Below are positions 1 through 13,029 of a stretch of DNA of 64,000 bases, one piece after another. Position numbers and translations under genes: made by a program. The stretch covers positions 682,001 to 746,000 of the forward strand of contig BQMF02000118.1 in NCBI GenBank assembly GCA_027922465.2. The letters are read 5' to 3'. This DNA is from Turritopsis dohrnii. Its lineage: Eukaryota > Cnidaria > Hydrozoa > Anthoathecata > Oceaniidae. How positions within the stretch are numbered: the stretch's first letter is position 1; every line of letters begins with the position of its first letter. The notes under the pieces are model-generated. The model saw only the letters and a program-made list of their open reading frames with translations, did not search any database and was not told the origin of the DNA.

Positions 1-65
1 CAATAACCACTTATTATTTTCATATTGAAACATTTTTGAAAGTAATAAAAGTTTCTAAATTTATA

Positions 66-456
66 AATTTGTATATTGTTTGTCTGTCATGCAAAATGGT
101 AGATGTGAGCTGTGAGAGAAATTGTTTTCTCTTCTTGTGCGCTACGCCAGTGTGAAACCAATGCACTGAGACCCAAATCGTATGCGACATTTAGGGAAAA
201 TTATCTTGGTAACCAGTAGGGATAACTGTCATTTTTTGGGGTCTGCAATATTGGCCATGTGGTGGTGGAAAAAGTTGGACCTAAGTCTGTGACGTCATTA
301 AAATCTTTGATCGATGATATATCTGCAACGATTCCATACATTGTTTTGATCAGCTTTTCCAGCTCTACAACATGGGTACACCTTCCGTTGCCAATTCCTT
401 AATTTTATTTTTCGTGAACTCTAGGGGTGACACAACGCAGGCTGAATATAGGCGGC
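66..456 (-). repeat. Dispersed non-autonomous repeat, copy 1 (family R1)
   Basis: About 390 bp whose reverse complement matches copies at 10312-10715, 37060-37295, 46515-47875 and 53905-54515. Shared blocks include the motif CTACCATTTTGCRTGAC near one end, a GACGTCA-containing block, and a block meaning 'gttgtagagctcgaaaagctg'. Better-preserved copies end in TCGGCTATTAATATAT and start near ATATAYACTAGCCG, which are imperfect inverted ends. No long conserved ORF is shared by the copies, so this looks like a non-autonomous DNA element. The family was not identified. Confidence 0.7.
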
Positions 457-1086
457 GCGTGACGTTGCCTTGTCGGTTAGTGTTTTATTTATTTTCATAA
501 GTTTTTTCCATGTAAATTTGACCAGTTTGTATTAAAATCTCCTTTCTAATATTTGTACATATCAGTATATCTGTTATACTGGAAAAATAAATATTACTTG
601 TCTACTGAATGGAAACATTCATTCGTATTCAGTTCACATTAATGTAAAAATGGTTTTTAAATTTACATATCACGTTTTTTATTTACTTAGAAAGCTTTTT
701 TTAAAAAAATGGACTTTTCATTTTTACAGAAACATTAGCAATTATGAAGAAAAACTGCCCCTGCTTCCTAATGTAACAAATTTCTGAAAAAACTCCTACT
801 CTAAACGGAGTGTGAGATCTAGGCACTAGGTAGTTTTACTTTCTTTTATGGTACCAAAGTCAAGTGTGGTTGTGGCTTTTATAATGAACTCTGAAGTAAA
901 ACAAGAAACTCTGTAATGAAAAGGTCTATGTCATCATCACCTATCGTATTCACATCAACAAATACCGTAGAACATATAGAAAGCATTTATCTCTGTTTCT
1001 TGGTGAAATTTTAATTGTATTTTTTGTGAATTTTTTTTTTGTGATTAATTAATGATGTTTATTGTATACACTTTGTTCATTAGCAG
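457..1086. other. AT-rich intron or upstream sequence, no gene seen
   Basis: No coding exon or repeat is recognised. The missing N-terminal HAUS5 exons were searched for here by eye and not found, so they probably lie before base 1. Confidence 0.5.
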
Positions 1087-4000
1087 AATACTTCAGAAAA
1101 TGGATCAAGAATTTACTAAATATTTATTTGCTTATAAAGGCAAATGTCAGCAAGAGGTTAGCTTGGAAAAACAAAAGGATGGACAAAGTTTGACTGAAAG
1201 TATATGTGAACTTGGTTAGTTGTTGCCTTCTATTACCTTCATTGTTTCCTGTTTTTTCTAAAATAATCATGTCCAACCAACGGAACTAAGAAACAACGTC
1301 TCATCAACTTTTTTTTTGGTCAATAACTTTGAGCTAATACTGTAGAAATAAGTTGAGTAAATACATTTGTACTTTGTTTTCAGTTTTACATCAGGTGGGC
1401 AGAATCAGGTGCTCTTAAAGGGGTTGCTTATTAAAGACAGGTGTTAATACAATAATTTTCATATAAAATAGGTGCTTACTGAAGAGGGACATTTATTACA
1501 GTAAATATGTTATCTGATTTCTAAATTGCTGTTTGGGTTGAGCATCCATCATCGAGCCTAAGTTGCACCTACTTTTACTCAAATTTTTATATTTTATAGA
1601 GAGAAAGATCTCCAAATGCTGTGCTGAAATTGAACGTGGTAATATTCAAGAAAAACTATTAACTTACCATCAGAAAAAAGTTGAACAATTGTTATCTCAA
1701 GTTGATGAAATCACGAAACGTATCATTCGGAAACATGAGAAATTCAAGAAGCTAACAGAAAAGTAAATGAACAATATTTCTCAGTCCTTGTTTTAATTTA
1801 ATGAATTTGGGATCAGTTTTTGTGATAATTTAACATTCCTATCCTGTGGGCAAATTTGTTGAAGAAACTCTGCAAAGGAGTGCATTTTTAAAGAACTGTA
1901 CACGCAATTTCAATAAAAATACTCTTTGTCACAGTGATTTTTTAACGATTTTGCACACTGGGTAATTTAAACTCAAATTTTGTTTCTACATAAATAATGT
2001 TCTCACCAGTTTTTTAGAGCATTACAAATGCTTTTCAAAAACTATACACTTTTATCAGTTAATTATCTTTAGTTGTGTAGATATTTGGTATCAAAGAAAA
2101 AAAATTATTTACTCCTTTACAGTAATCTTATTTGCATACGTGGGATGGAACATTGTTATGAATATTTGATAGTTTTCATATGTAAATATTATATTTTGTC
2201 CTAATTTTCCGTTAAATTTGTTGTTATTATTATCCTTAGTTCGCAAGTCAAACGTACATTTTATTCAAGAAAAACACTATCTAATGGCATAGGCAGTCAG
2301 GTTCATAATCTAGAATCTCCGTGCCTGGTATGTATGTTGCCAGAGTTGCATTTTCAAATGTCACTTGGTTTGACCATAACAATTTTCGACAATTATTATG
2401 TTTACAGAGAAGCATACGAGAAAGTTGCAATGCTGCTTGTGTGTATTTTGACAAAGAATTTTCCACTGCTGCTGGAATCAAGCCTGGAGAAGACAGGTAA
2501 AGGATTTAGCTGGGATTTCAATTTTAAAATTACTGAATTAGTTAAGAGTTCGATTTTGTGTGTTTACATTATAAGAAGCTAGCAGGGAGTTGGAGTTTCT
2601 TTGTGTTATTGCTTTATCAAGTTTTAATGCTATACAAACTAATAAGCAAACACTAAATTTAAAATTTCTGTTAGTAAAAAATCAAGGTGTAATTATGCTT
2701 TGTTATTAAAGGGGAACACAAGTTTTTTTTAATATGTAATTTATCGATTCATATTTCCAAAATAAATCAAATTTCAATAACATCATTTGCCAGAAATATT
2801 TTTAAAATCATTTTACTTCGCCACATCTGTTGCTTTTGAACAGCTGTTTTTTGATAATCTTATTCAGCTTCAGTATGACGTCATTGATTCATCTTTTGAA
2901 AAAAATTATTCGACGAGGTTTTCGTTATAAGGAATAAAAGAGATTTTCGGTAGTGTTTACATCGTGATTTCATCTCAAAATGTCTGAGATATATTCTATC
3001 AATTATTCTGACGAAGATTTGTCAGATGATTTAAATGAATATTCAAGTGATCAAAGTAGTGATGAAGATTATCCAGTCGATTTCCATAATCTAAAACCAT
3101 ATTCGTTTGAGCCTACTAAATCTACAGTTTTTTCGTTGTCGCGTTCATCCTCACCAACTTTACATGCTTCTGATTCATTTGAGCACGAAGACTCAAGAGT
3201 TGGACATACAAAATGGTGTAAATGTGGAAAATGTCAAGTAATGGAAACAAGTTGAAAGTTTATGTTGTTTGGATACTAACGAAATTCCAGATAATTATTT
3301 CAAAGAATGTCGCTGCATAACAGAAACTGAAGATTTTAAGGCACTGTGTTTCCAAGAAATCGTTTTGAAAAATGTACTTTCAGCTCTTAAGGATTTGAAA
3401 GGCATCGAAGTGAACGAAATTGATAACAACGCATTTAGGTTTGCTGCTTATAAACAATTTACTTGGTGGATACATAATTATCTTGGCAAAAAGAATAGGA
3501 AAGTTTTACCATCGTGTGCTATCTGGGCTATTCGTGATGAGTTTCCTTCAAAAGATAATATCTATGTTCCTTTTATGGAAAGTAAAGCTGATGAAATATT
3601 TTGTGAAACAAAATAAATCTATAAAGAAAAACGACTTCTAATATTTTTGATTGCTTCAGCCTTTTCAGGTTTCTCAATAGGAGCAATGTTCTTTGGCACG
3701 TCTTCTTTGCAAGGTTTAGGATAATTTTTGCCGGAAATTCTTTGATGCGAAATTTCTTCCATTATCTCACTGCGGTATGGGTGGGTTTTCGTTTCCCGAA
3801 TTGTTTTGACTACCCAATTTCTTGTCACTTTGGAAAACGATTGCTTGAACCTTAGATCGCCAGATTTTGTTGCTGCTTGTTTATTGTTCACCCCAGAGTT
3901 GTAATCTAATGTTGCTAGCTGGGTTCGAGCAATCATGCCGCTATAAGAGAAATGTAGCCTTTTCGGGCAATATTTGTTATATAAAGCATGATATACTTCG

Positions 4001-7000
4001 AGACTTCCAGTGTGATTAAAAGATGTTAAATGCTTTAGATCTGAGAGAAGGCCTTTATTCGCGACTATTTTTGTTAACGCGTTGTGTGCTGGAGATCCTT
4101 TGAAAAGCCAAGGCTTTTCCATCATTTGCCTTTTAGATAATTTGGAATGCTCACATTTTTTAAAAATTACATTATTGTCCCAACTGTGGATGTTAGAGAT
4201 ATGGTTTAAAATACTGAGCCATTTTTCTTTCAATTCAACTTCACTGCCATTACAGGTTGCACAGCACCACCAGAAATGGTTCGTGATGGATTTGATCCAA
4301 GCGATTAATGGGCTATAAGCCTTTTTTTTACCTTCTGCAACAAGTTGCTTTTTAATGTTTTTACTTACATGCCAAATGTCAAATTGATGGTTAATATGAT
4401 TCTTCTCCTTTCGCATATAAGATCTGACTTGTCGATGCCGGTCTGTTGTCAAAGAAGTTATATCGATGTTGTCACACTCGATGCTTTCGATCAGGGTTTT
4501 AAGGCCAACTAATTCCATCCTGGCTGAATTTCCCGCATTACTAACATGAACCACCTCAAAATCCAGAATTTCTCCTGATTGACTGTTCATCAGAGTATAA
4601 GTTCCGTACTTTGAGTTGTACCCTGGAGAATCACATCTGCCATCTCCAAGAAGATGCAGTTCACGTTGGTCACGTGCATTCGCCAAAATAAGCTCTTTAT
4701 GGGTGCTATACACTTTGTTGATGGCAGAGAAAATGTATTTCTGCTGTAAAGTATCATACGTTGTAGTGCTGATAAAACGAATATTTGCTACTGACATCAA
4801 CTCAATAATCCTGGATACTGTATTTCCTGAGATAATGATAGCACCAGCCATAGCAAGGTTTCCAGCAGCCATTCCATCTAAAAGTGGTTGAGAGTCCCAA
4901 CGTGTTTCATGATCATCTTCGCACAATAAATGGACAGTTAATAAGGTGCCCTTCTCCGAAAGTTTTACAATATGGGCACTTTTTTTACATTTTTGACAGA
5001 ATGTAAGAAGAGGTTTTAGCGAAGATAAAGATACAATGTATTTTGTTTCCAGCAGGGGATTATTGTATGACTGGAAGTTATCATCATCTTCTGTTTCTGT
5101 CTCGTTTTCAGACAGATGAAATGATGCATCATCCGACAGGCTCTTTGTTTCTGCGTCCTCGTCAGAACTTAGAAGTGGCTCCGTGTTAGTATTGACCTCT
5201 TCCATAATGACTGTAGAAAGTGGGCTGAAAGAAGTTTTGGTATTAGTAGAGGCATCTTTCGTAACTTTCTTCGCTATTTTCACCTTTAGTAATGGCGTTT
5301 TTTGTGATGCTGACACTTGTTTAGAACGTTGAAAATCTCGTGTGCAGTACTGTGTAGATCTTGTGATGTGAGACGTCCCGCTACTTGATGCTGAAGTTTC
5401 TAAGGCATCCTGTAATAACTGAAAAAGGATATCATGTGACTGTTTACCGCACAAATATTATATTGCGAATAACACTTGCGAAATACACTTACATCCATTC
5501 TGGCATTTTTAGATGCTCTTTCTTCATAGTGAATTCGCTTTTTTGGTGGTTCAATAAATGAAAATAAAGAAGGAAATGCATCATCTTTCAGCAAACGTTT
5601 CCTTTTTCCTCCAAGTAGTTCCGACTACAGAAATGCGCAAAATGGAATAAATAATGACATATATTCGCGAATAGAAGCAGAAAAGTTAAAATATACCTTA
5701 AGATCCCGCTGAAAGTCTTCTGCGTTGAAATGTTCACTGCAAAGAACAACCTTTTGATTTTTGCTCACATCTACTCTTCTCATTTTTTGCAACCATTTTT
5801 GGCAAAGTTCTTTATTTTTTGGCAAACGATGAAAACTTAACTTAGTATTTTTCGAATTGTTGGAACAACCTATAGCACTACATCCAACCATTTTCACTTT
5901 TAAACAGATTAAATATCCTCTTTTTGTCCACTTTCATGTGTATAATTTAATCTTTCTCTAAACACTTTGAATCAATGACGTCAAAAATAAGCGTCAGGTG
6001 GGTCGTTCAAAGAAGAAAAAAATTAGCATTTGTGTAGAGCTTATACATATAAAAATATATCGTCAGAGTATTTTGTATGTTATTTTTTGCATTGTACTCA
6101 TGATAGTGAAATGTTATTGAAGTTTTTGAAAAAATCTTGTGTTCCCCTTTAACAAGGCCCTGGAGCTGCTATATGTAATAACAGTAATTTTACAATTACA
6201 AAAGTTTCATGACAATCTAAATCACTTTTTTCATGGATGTATGAATTATACAAGGTTTAATGGGGATTGCAGGGGAATGTTTGTTCGGATTACAGAAAGA
6301 GATTCGATTATAGAAAGTCTCTCTAATTTCAATCTCGGGACTTGAAGTTAAGAGTTGGAATTAGAGAGAGAAAATTGAATTCAAAAAAATTGAGAAAAAT
6401 TGATCAGAGTTTTCACTCTTAAAAGAACAACTTTATTGACTTGCTTACATGTATCAGGTTTCAGCCGGTTGGTTGTAGCACTCCCCTTTGGAAAAGCCTT
6501 GACTTTTCTCCCAGTTCTCCAAGCCTTGAAGACTGTCTGGACTTTTCTCCAAGTTGAAATTTCTTCTTTGATTTATTCTTACCAGTCAGTATTGTTTTAC
6601 ATAGTGTTTTTGTTACTGGTCCTTTGTTTTGTTCATTATGAAGTCTCTTTGCCATTTTTCAATCAGCAGTTCACATTATATGTCAAGGAAACTCATTCAT
6701 AAAATGAAAACATTCGTAAAGAAAGTGGAAGTTTGTTAAATTACTCGAAAGTGATAGCGCATAGTTTACACTAACAGTTTGGAGTTAAAGAGAGAATTTT
6801 CATGGGGACCTGGAAATTCGAAATACCAGGATTATAGTTAAGGAAAGTAAGAATTTCAATTAAAGAAATATACGAATTACAGGGATTCGAATTAGAGACT
6901 AAACTGTATATATATCCCTTATTTTCTGAGTCCCAAAAGTGTGTAAATTCCATATGTTGTAAAAATAGGCTCGCAGTTTACTGTTGAATAACCTTCTTTC

Positions 7001-9207
7001 TAGTGATGAGATCACCAAAGACAATCTGTGGTCCAAAGCAGAAGTGAGTAACTTTCACTTGGCTGTCTTATCTTTGCAAATCGTTAAAAGCTTTTTTGAT
7101 ACAAATTGAATGATAAGGGGGATAATTCATTTTTCATTATAGAATATTGCTTGTGAGTTTGGTCCTGAGGAGATTCAAGAAGCTGTTTTACTCAATATTC
7201 AAGAATGTACCTCAGATCTCAAAGGATTAACTGCAAACATCGATGTCAAGAGGGATGCACATAATCTGAAGTAAGAAGTCAACTGTGCTACCGATATTAA
7301 TATTCTTTTTTGAAGTAAAGTGGTGGATTTGTTATAGTTACGTGATACAAACATTAAAGATAATGAACCTGTTTGGTTTATTGTGTCTCATTATTGTTTT
7401 AATGAGGAGAGGCTTGTTGAAACCAAAACTGCAGAGATTAACATCAGCATGGGAATTTTTCTGCATGATGAGAACTAGTTTTTCAAACAAAACAGATTAA
7501 AACATACATTTCATGTATTGAATTTATTTGGTTGTTTGCTACATGATGTTTGAATCTTGTTTGCAAGTAGATGTGATAGCATTCTTCAGAGTTCATTATG
7601 AATTCTTTCATTAGTTGCCTGTCACCTTGTTGGTCGATTTTATTTTTAAAGGTTTCGTTTTGAAACTGGAAAGTTACATGATGTATCTACGAAACCAGTT
7701 TTATTGCAAACAGTCCGACAGTTAATTGAGGTATGTTTAAGTTATTACTATGGAGAATTTTAGTTCTTCGAAATACAGAAAGTTTTTTCGAGCTTTAAAA
7801 AGCTTTTCTCCTTGGAGTTTTCGTTATCGAATTTCTACAGAATCAGAAAAATCTTGTTTCATCTTTAATTTAGGGTGGACAGGTCAATCACTTTGAGCGA
7901 TTCCTTCAATCTGAAAAAGCAAAACAAGATCAAGATGTACACGAAAAAAAGCTGAAGTCATTGAATGAGCAAATTCTGACTGTCATTGATGAAAGATACA
8001 ATGGCAATAAAGAACTCCAGTATGTATTGCTAGTACTGATGTTAAATGATCAGGAGTTGGGAGAGTGGGGTCTATTTCCTATTTCCAGTTCAATGTAAAT
8101 ATAAAAAGTTATCACTATAAATTGTGTGGATAGATGAATAATGTAGGGCTAAAAAAGGTTTTGGACCTAAGGGTTTCATTTTTCTTATTTTGTGTTCTCC
8201 CTTGACATGGGATAAACAATAAAATGCTGACTTACTGGGCATCTGGGCGAAACAAAGGACAACTTACTTGATGCCATTCTTGACCTGTTATGAAAGTCCT
8301 TGAAAAAAAAACCTTAAATCTTAAATTTGATTTATTTTTGTAAAAAGCTGGACTGGTTTCTCTCATTGAACTGAACTTTCTGAAAAGTTTCATGTAGCAG
8401 GAATAACTAGCTGCAGTATAAAAACTAAAGTGTTTGCTTAATGAGATTCGAACATGTTTAGAAAGTCATTTTAGTAAATTTGAATGTTTGTCATGCAAAA
8501 GGTTTGATTTAGTGGTTTCTTCAACAAAGCATAAATCTCTTAGTTACATAATCCCTATCGCAACATGACAGCATGATTGACCCAATATGAAACTTTAGTT
8601 GAAACCACCAATACGTCCTGTTTTCCTGTCTGTAACATTAGTGCTGTGGGGAGCTGGTCATTTTCTGAATTAATTTGAATGTAAATATACTGAAGAAACT
8701 GCCAAAAGAATTTGAACATTTTTAAATTGTTTATTTTTTAATTGCACTTCAGTAAACTGTTACTGTTGGAACAGGAGGAGACGTCATGTCATGCCGCCTT
8801 GAACTATATGGAAAATGAATTACTGAAATTGAAAGAAGACCGAACCGTTCGACTAGATTCTCTGTTTAAGCTACAGAAGAAATACAATCGCATAAAAAAC
8901 TTTGATAGGACTGTTGTAAGTTTTCCGAATTTTTATTTTTATTCTCGAATTTTTGAGTTGCCTTTGTTGCTATTTTGTATAAACCTTTTCTTTATGTGAA
9001 TCTGACGTTCTTTTTTAAGAAAACATTAGGCAGTGTGTGTGTGTGTGTTTGAAGTTAATCTAACACAATGTCATATTTTTGGTTTCCTCTATGTGTGCTG
9101 AAGACTTATGAAACTGTTGTTTCTAGCAATGTAAACAGACAATGATTCAGAATCTTATCAAGAGTAATGGCAGCTCAAAAGCTCAACATCAACTGCAACA
9201 TGAAGAT
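1087..9207 (+). CDS. HAUS5: HAUS augmin-like complex subunit 5, exons block 1 (10 exons)
   Basis: HAUS5 is a subunit of the eight-protein augmin complex, which recruits gamma-tubulin ring complexes to existing spindle microtubules. Exons, all GT-AG and in phase: 1087-1214, 1600-1762, 2240-2327, 2408-2496, 7004-7043, 7143-7270, 7652-7730, 7874-8019, 8753-8915 and 9127-9207. The protein continues in exons at 27754-28342 and 35047-36139, about 582 codons in view; human HAUS5 is 633 aa. The N-terminal part is a coiled coil (residues such as KKVEQLLSQVDEITKRI). The block ends with LIKSNGSSK, matching a conserved LIKGNSASK stretch of vertebrate HAUS5. An ATG at 1100 exists, but vertebrate alignment suggests 70-90 residues are encoded upstream of the window. 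The first exon's acceptor (1085-1086) is therefore the least certain junction. Identification rests on remembered family similarity and no search was run. Confidence 0.85.
2980..3616 (+). pseudogene. P2X7 C-terminal-domain-like protein of the Kolobok element, frameshifted
   Basis: The first part (2980-3255) encodes an acidic Ser/Asp-rich N terminus and then WCKCGKCQVMETS. The second part (from 3254, another frame, to 3616) continues ESLCCLD, CRCITE, FRFAAYKQFTWWIHNYLGK and PSCAIWAIRDEFPS. Together these match the cysteine-rich, Arg/Trp-rich C-terminal (ballast-type) domain of vertebrate P2X7, which also occurs as a stand-alone companion ORF in Kolobok elements. The frame changes exactly at 3252-3254, so one base was gained or two were lost. 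As it stands, the first ORF ends at TGA 3253-3255. Whether another copy of the element supplies an intact version cannot be seen here. Confidence 0.75.
3619..5897 (-). CDS. Kolobok transposase with N-terminal THAP zinc finger
   Basis: DDE transposase predicted to cut and paste the surrounding element in the nucleus. Three exons on the - strand: 5697-5897, 5493-5624 and 3619-5418, with GT-AG introns and all in phase 0. They give 710 aa without an internal stop. Exon 1 is a THAP domain: C6 and C11, the conserved W35, then C53 and H56 in LCSEHF, completing the C2CH zinc site. A Ser/Asp/Glu-rich linker follows, then a small CxxC cluster, then the catalytic part with GDGRCDSPGYN (Asp near residue 370) and TTDRHRQVR (Asp near 437). 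DSPG blocks of this kind are typical of Kolobok-like transposases. The start ATG is 5895-5897; a second ATG two codons downstream is equally possible. Confidence 0.88.
6153..7003. other. Intron remainder, no gene seen
   Basis: HAUS5 intron sequence between the Kolobok insertion and exon 7004-7043. Short ORFs here show no codon pattern or recognisable domain. Confidence 0.5.
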
Positions 9208-10311
9208 GTAAGCATTCTTTATTCCAACTGTTTTAATTGTTTTAACTGTACCTGCAAATGAATTAATTGGCAAAATTATTATAACTATTTGAAGGAGGTT
9301 TTTATAATGTAAATGTTCCATCGCAGAAAAGATGAAGAAGAAAGTTTTGCGTAACACAAAGTCTAAAAGAAATTCAACCATTTCATGAAAAGATCAAATG
9401 AAAATCTATCAAGTATTTTTAAATCAATCCAGCGCATGCGTGAGAAATGTTTGCAAAAATGTCGTCGCTAAAAAATGACGTCGTCAAAGATATATTTTTA
9501 GCGAATAAGATGACGTATTTTATTTTATAAGCAACCCAACTTGTTGCCCCTAGGAAAGTTGCTTAAAGTTCATTCATTGAAACGGTTGCTCACATTAATC
9601 TTGGATGATTTTGAAATTTCAGACTAAATAAGAAAGAAAGTCAAGTAAAGAGGGAAAAGAAAATGAGTTTTATGTTTAGCTGTAAATCTTTTTAAAAATT
9701 ATGTTGCTTAGATAAAAACTAGGGCCTAGGGAGAGCAGCTTAAGTTTTTTAAAGATTTTCCTAGGGTTGCTTTATAAACTGGTTGCTTATAAAAAAAATA
9801 CATGTACTCGCAAGACAAAAGAGAGAGACTGAAGTTCTTTGTTGATTTCCAGTCGAGAAACATTGTACAGGGTAATCACTGAGGTTGAACCTGTTAATGT
9901 CAGCAGCGTCAGCGAAGGGCGTGTTAAAAAATCCTTCGACTATTACTACTCCTCCGGCAGAAATGGCAGTTAGCTTTACGCGTTACAGTTTGCGAAAATC
10001 ATTCCGAAACTGTGTAAATTGGTATGGGAAAGAAGTGGTATGGGAAAGAAGTGGTTAGTAATTCTAAAAATTTTTGATGTTTTGCCACTTATTCACGAAA
10101 TACAATACTCCCACAATAATTCAAAAAGGAAAGCTTCAATTACCGCAATTCTTCTGATTTAGTGTGAGTCTAATTATGCGAGAAAATAATTATTTTTGAC
10201 GAATTATGCCATGTAATCAGAATTCAGAACGTACTACCGAAAATACACGTTATATTAAAGGGTTTTTTTTTATTATTTTTGATATTGAACCCACGTTATT
10301 TAAAAACTGGC
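9208..10311. other. Start of the giant HAUS5 intron, no gene seen
   Basis: AT-rich sequence following the donor at 9208. It contains a short duplication, 'ggtatgggaaagaagtgg', repeated head to tail around 10020-10056. Nothing coding was recognised. Confidence 0.5.
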
Positions 10312-10715
10312 CGCCGCCCATGTTCAGTATGCGTTGAGTTCACGAAAAATAAAATACAAATGTACTCGTGTTGTAGAGCTCGAAAAGCTGATCAAAAAAA
10401 TGTATGGTATCTTTTTCTTACGACCAACCGTCACAGAGATATCGTTGATCAAAACTTTTCATAACGTCACAGACCTGTCCCAAAAAAATTGGACCCAAAT
10501 TTTTCTTCCCCCTTTCCTCTGTATCGCGGACCCCAAAAAACGTCAGTTATCCCTATTGGTTCCCGAGATATTTCCCCAAAAATGTCACGTTCGATTGGGG
10601 ATGATTGACGTCGCGCACAAGAAAAGAAATAGTTTCTCTCACAACTCACATCTACCATTTTGCGTGACAGACAGACAAGCAAACAGAGATTCGGCTATTA
10701 ATATATGGATCATAA
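10312..10715 (+). repeat. Dispersed repeat family R1, copy 2
   Basis: The cleanest uninterrupted copy of the R1 family, about 400 bp, from GCCGCCCATGTTCAG to TCGGCTATTAATATATGGAT. It defines the consensus for the interrupted copies at 46515 and 53905. The open frames across it are chance translations: the other copies do not preserve them. Confidence 0.75.
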
Positions 10716-13021
10716 AGATGATTTCAATCGAAATCAGCGCTAAATTTAAAGAATTACGGTACATCCAAGAAGAAGCATCACTTGAAATGAACTTATGATT
10801 TTGTTGACAATTCATCCACTTTGAAGCTCTCATACATCGAAGTGTCTGTTCTTATTCCAACTTTTTAAGAGCTTTTTATATTTTTATCTTGTTTTTTTAT
10901 GTGAATACTTTGACTACATTTTTTGCTTTGAATCAAGAAGTTTGAAGAAGTTTTTTTTTTTTCTTTGGCATAACCAAATTTTGACATAAAATATGGATAC
11001 TTATTTTACAGTTCACTTAGTACGTATATTTCTGGTGTTTCTTTGTTAAGTCTTTTTTACACTTTTTTTATTGGCATCGGTGTGTCTTAGGTCTAAGAGA
11101 TACCGCAAAATTTTTGGTTGGATGCCGTTTTTAATGTTTTCCATATGGTGGTTCTTTTTTTGGTGAGGGCCGCAAGGTAGCTTTCATTTCCCCGTGTCAG
11201 TCATTCATTCAGTCAGTCCGAGAGTAAGATCACAGTTCTTCACGCCCAGATTAAACGCCCGCTATTAGTAGCTTTCAATTTTTCAGCTCAAAATAAGAAA
11301 GTTCAAAGCACGACATTTGTTTTTGGTAGATATATCGCTAATCTAAGTTGAAATGATTGTCAGCTGGAATGTGTAGTGATTTCGGCCTTGTAGGAAGCAA
11401 TCGATTTAAAAAGCAACAAAAAAAAAAACTATGTATTGGAGAGAGTTCACTTCACTCAAATGAATAGATAAATTAATCGTTTCAATGCGCCCTTTCACCA
11501 CCCTTAATAATAACCTAGAGCATCTTAGGTGCGAAACACTGCTAAAACTTTATGTCAGCAGGACCAAAAATTAGTCAAATTTTAACTTACATTGAAGCAT
11601 ATTGAAAGCATATTAGTCAGGCAGCTATTTGCATAAAAAATGAGAAACCATGCAATGAAGGGGACAATTCAAAAGATACTGAAATATGTTCTAAAGATAC
11701 TCAGTATTAATTATTTTTTTACCGGAGCACCTAAAGTTATTTATTAAACAAGTTATCACAAAAAGAAAAATCACGCTATTCCAACAACAATAAACTAAAA
11801 TTTCTCCGCCATCTTTCCTTCCTTCTAGACAAATCGGAAAATCGAAAGTACAAATTCAGGGGGTGCAACATATGAAAAAAAAATCATTCAGTGTATCATT
11901 TTAAAAAAAACAAAAAAACCCTTGTTACTTTTAAATAAAATGTTTTAAAACAATATACGTTCGATGTCTTTGTTCAATGTTTTAATGAAAAACAAGAGGC
12001 CAAGAGGCCTGAAGGTCAGCACTTTCGCCAAAGTTGAAAAATGTTTGACTGTGAAGCAGAATTGAGTAATCATGTTTTTATTCCAGGAAGGTCAAAATAG
12101 GAATTCATGAGATAACTGAAGTAATAGTGATGTAATAGTGGGAATAAGACATTCAATGATAAAAACCAAACAGGTGTGCTCTCAAAATTGTGTCCATGTA
12201 CCATGTCATTGTAACAAAACTTAATTCAAAAAAATGTTTATCTAGAAATTAAAGATACAAAGCATATCAAACACTTATCAATGTCTCGTTGAGTTTTGTG
12301 TACAGTTTTATGTATGCTAATCTAAGGACGTCTTTACAATGAAACAAATGGGATTATCTTTGAAGTGAATTGAATAAAATCGGATTGCGAATAAAACAGG
12401 CTTGTATTAAAATCAAAAGAAGTAACCAATTCCTTAAAAATGCTTAGAGTATACTTCTGAAGTAAATTTCATGCAGACCGGAATGATAACAAAGAGTTCA
12501 AAGTGACAAGACAAGAGTTCAAAAACAAACGTCTCACACACATTAAAAAGATAACTGATATATTAAAAAAAACCCATTATATACAAGTGCTTGTATGAGT
12601 GGTAAAGTCATTCATAATTTTTGCCCTTCTTCACTGAAAATGAAAATAAAAGCATGCAAAAACAACTGCAGATTATTTTAAAGATTAAAATATCAAAAGA
12701 GACTGCTGGTCATGCAGAGAGAGTGTAAAAAACAATTTAAAAATACGTGACGAAATTGAAAACAAAAATGACAAGACTTTTTAAATATGTGAGGAGCTTT
12801 TCTGCTTAAATGACTATGCATAGGTATTTTGTTCATTAAAATGTTGAAAAAAGGGATGTAGAGTTTATAAACATATATATTTCGTTCTTTTGCTTGATAA
12901 ATACTACATTACATTACACTTACATGAGTATTTAAATGCTTTATAAACTTCAAGATGTTGTCTGTTTATTTTTGTGTGGATGACTAGATAAATTTCTCAT
13001 TTTATAATTTTTATTTTAGAA
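10716..13021. other. Intron sequence, no gene seen
   Basis: AT-rich, low-complexity intron DNA. Around 11990-12020 is the motif AACAAGAGGCCAAGAGGCCT, of a kind often seen at the edge of old interspersed repeats in marine invertebrates, but its boundaries could not be set. Confidence 0.45.
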
Positions 13022-13029
13022 AGGGTAAA

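Larger units (their letters stand above)
2710..6148 (-). mobile_element. Kolobok-type DNA transposon, full length
   Basis: A 3,439-bp element with terminal inverted repeats AGGGGAACACAAG (2710-2722) and CTTGTGTTCCCCT (6136-6148). It is flanked on both sides by the target duplication TTAA (2706-2709 and 6149-6152). TTAA target sites and a THAP-domain transposase are hallmarks of the Kolobok superfamily. It carries a transposase on the - strand and a convergent P2X7-tail-like ORF on the + strand; their stop codons are only a few bases apart. It sits inside a HAUS5 intron. Intact transposase, TIRs and TSD suggest a fairly recent insertion. Confidence 0.92.

Noticed and set aside
2334..2582. 82-codon frame
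   Set aside because: It mixes two HAUS5 exons with the intron between them (2328-2407); the spliced frame fits HAUS5 better.
10334..10798. 154-codon open frame
   Set aside because: It lies in R1 copy 2 and is not preserved in the other four copies.
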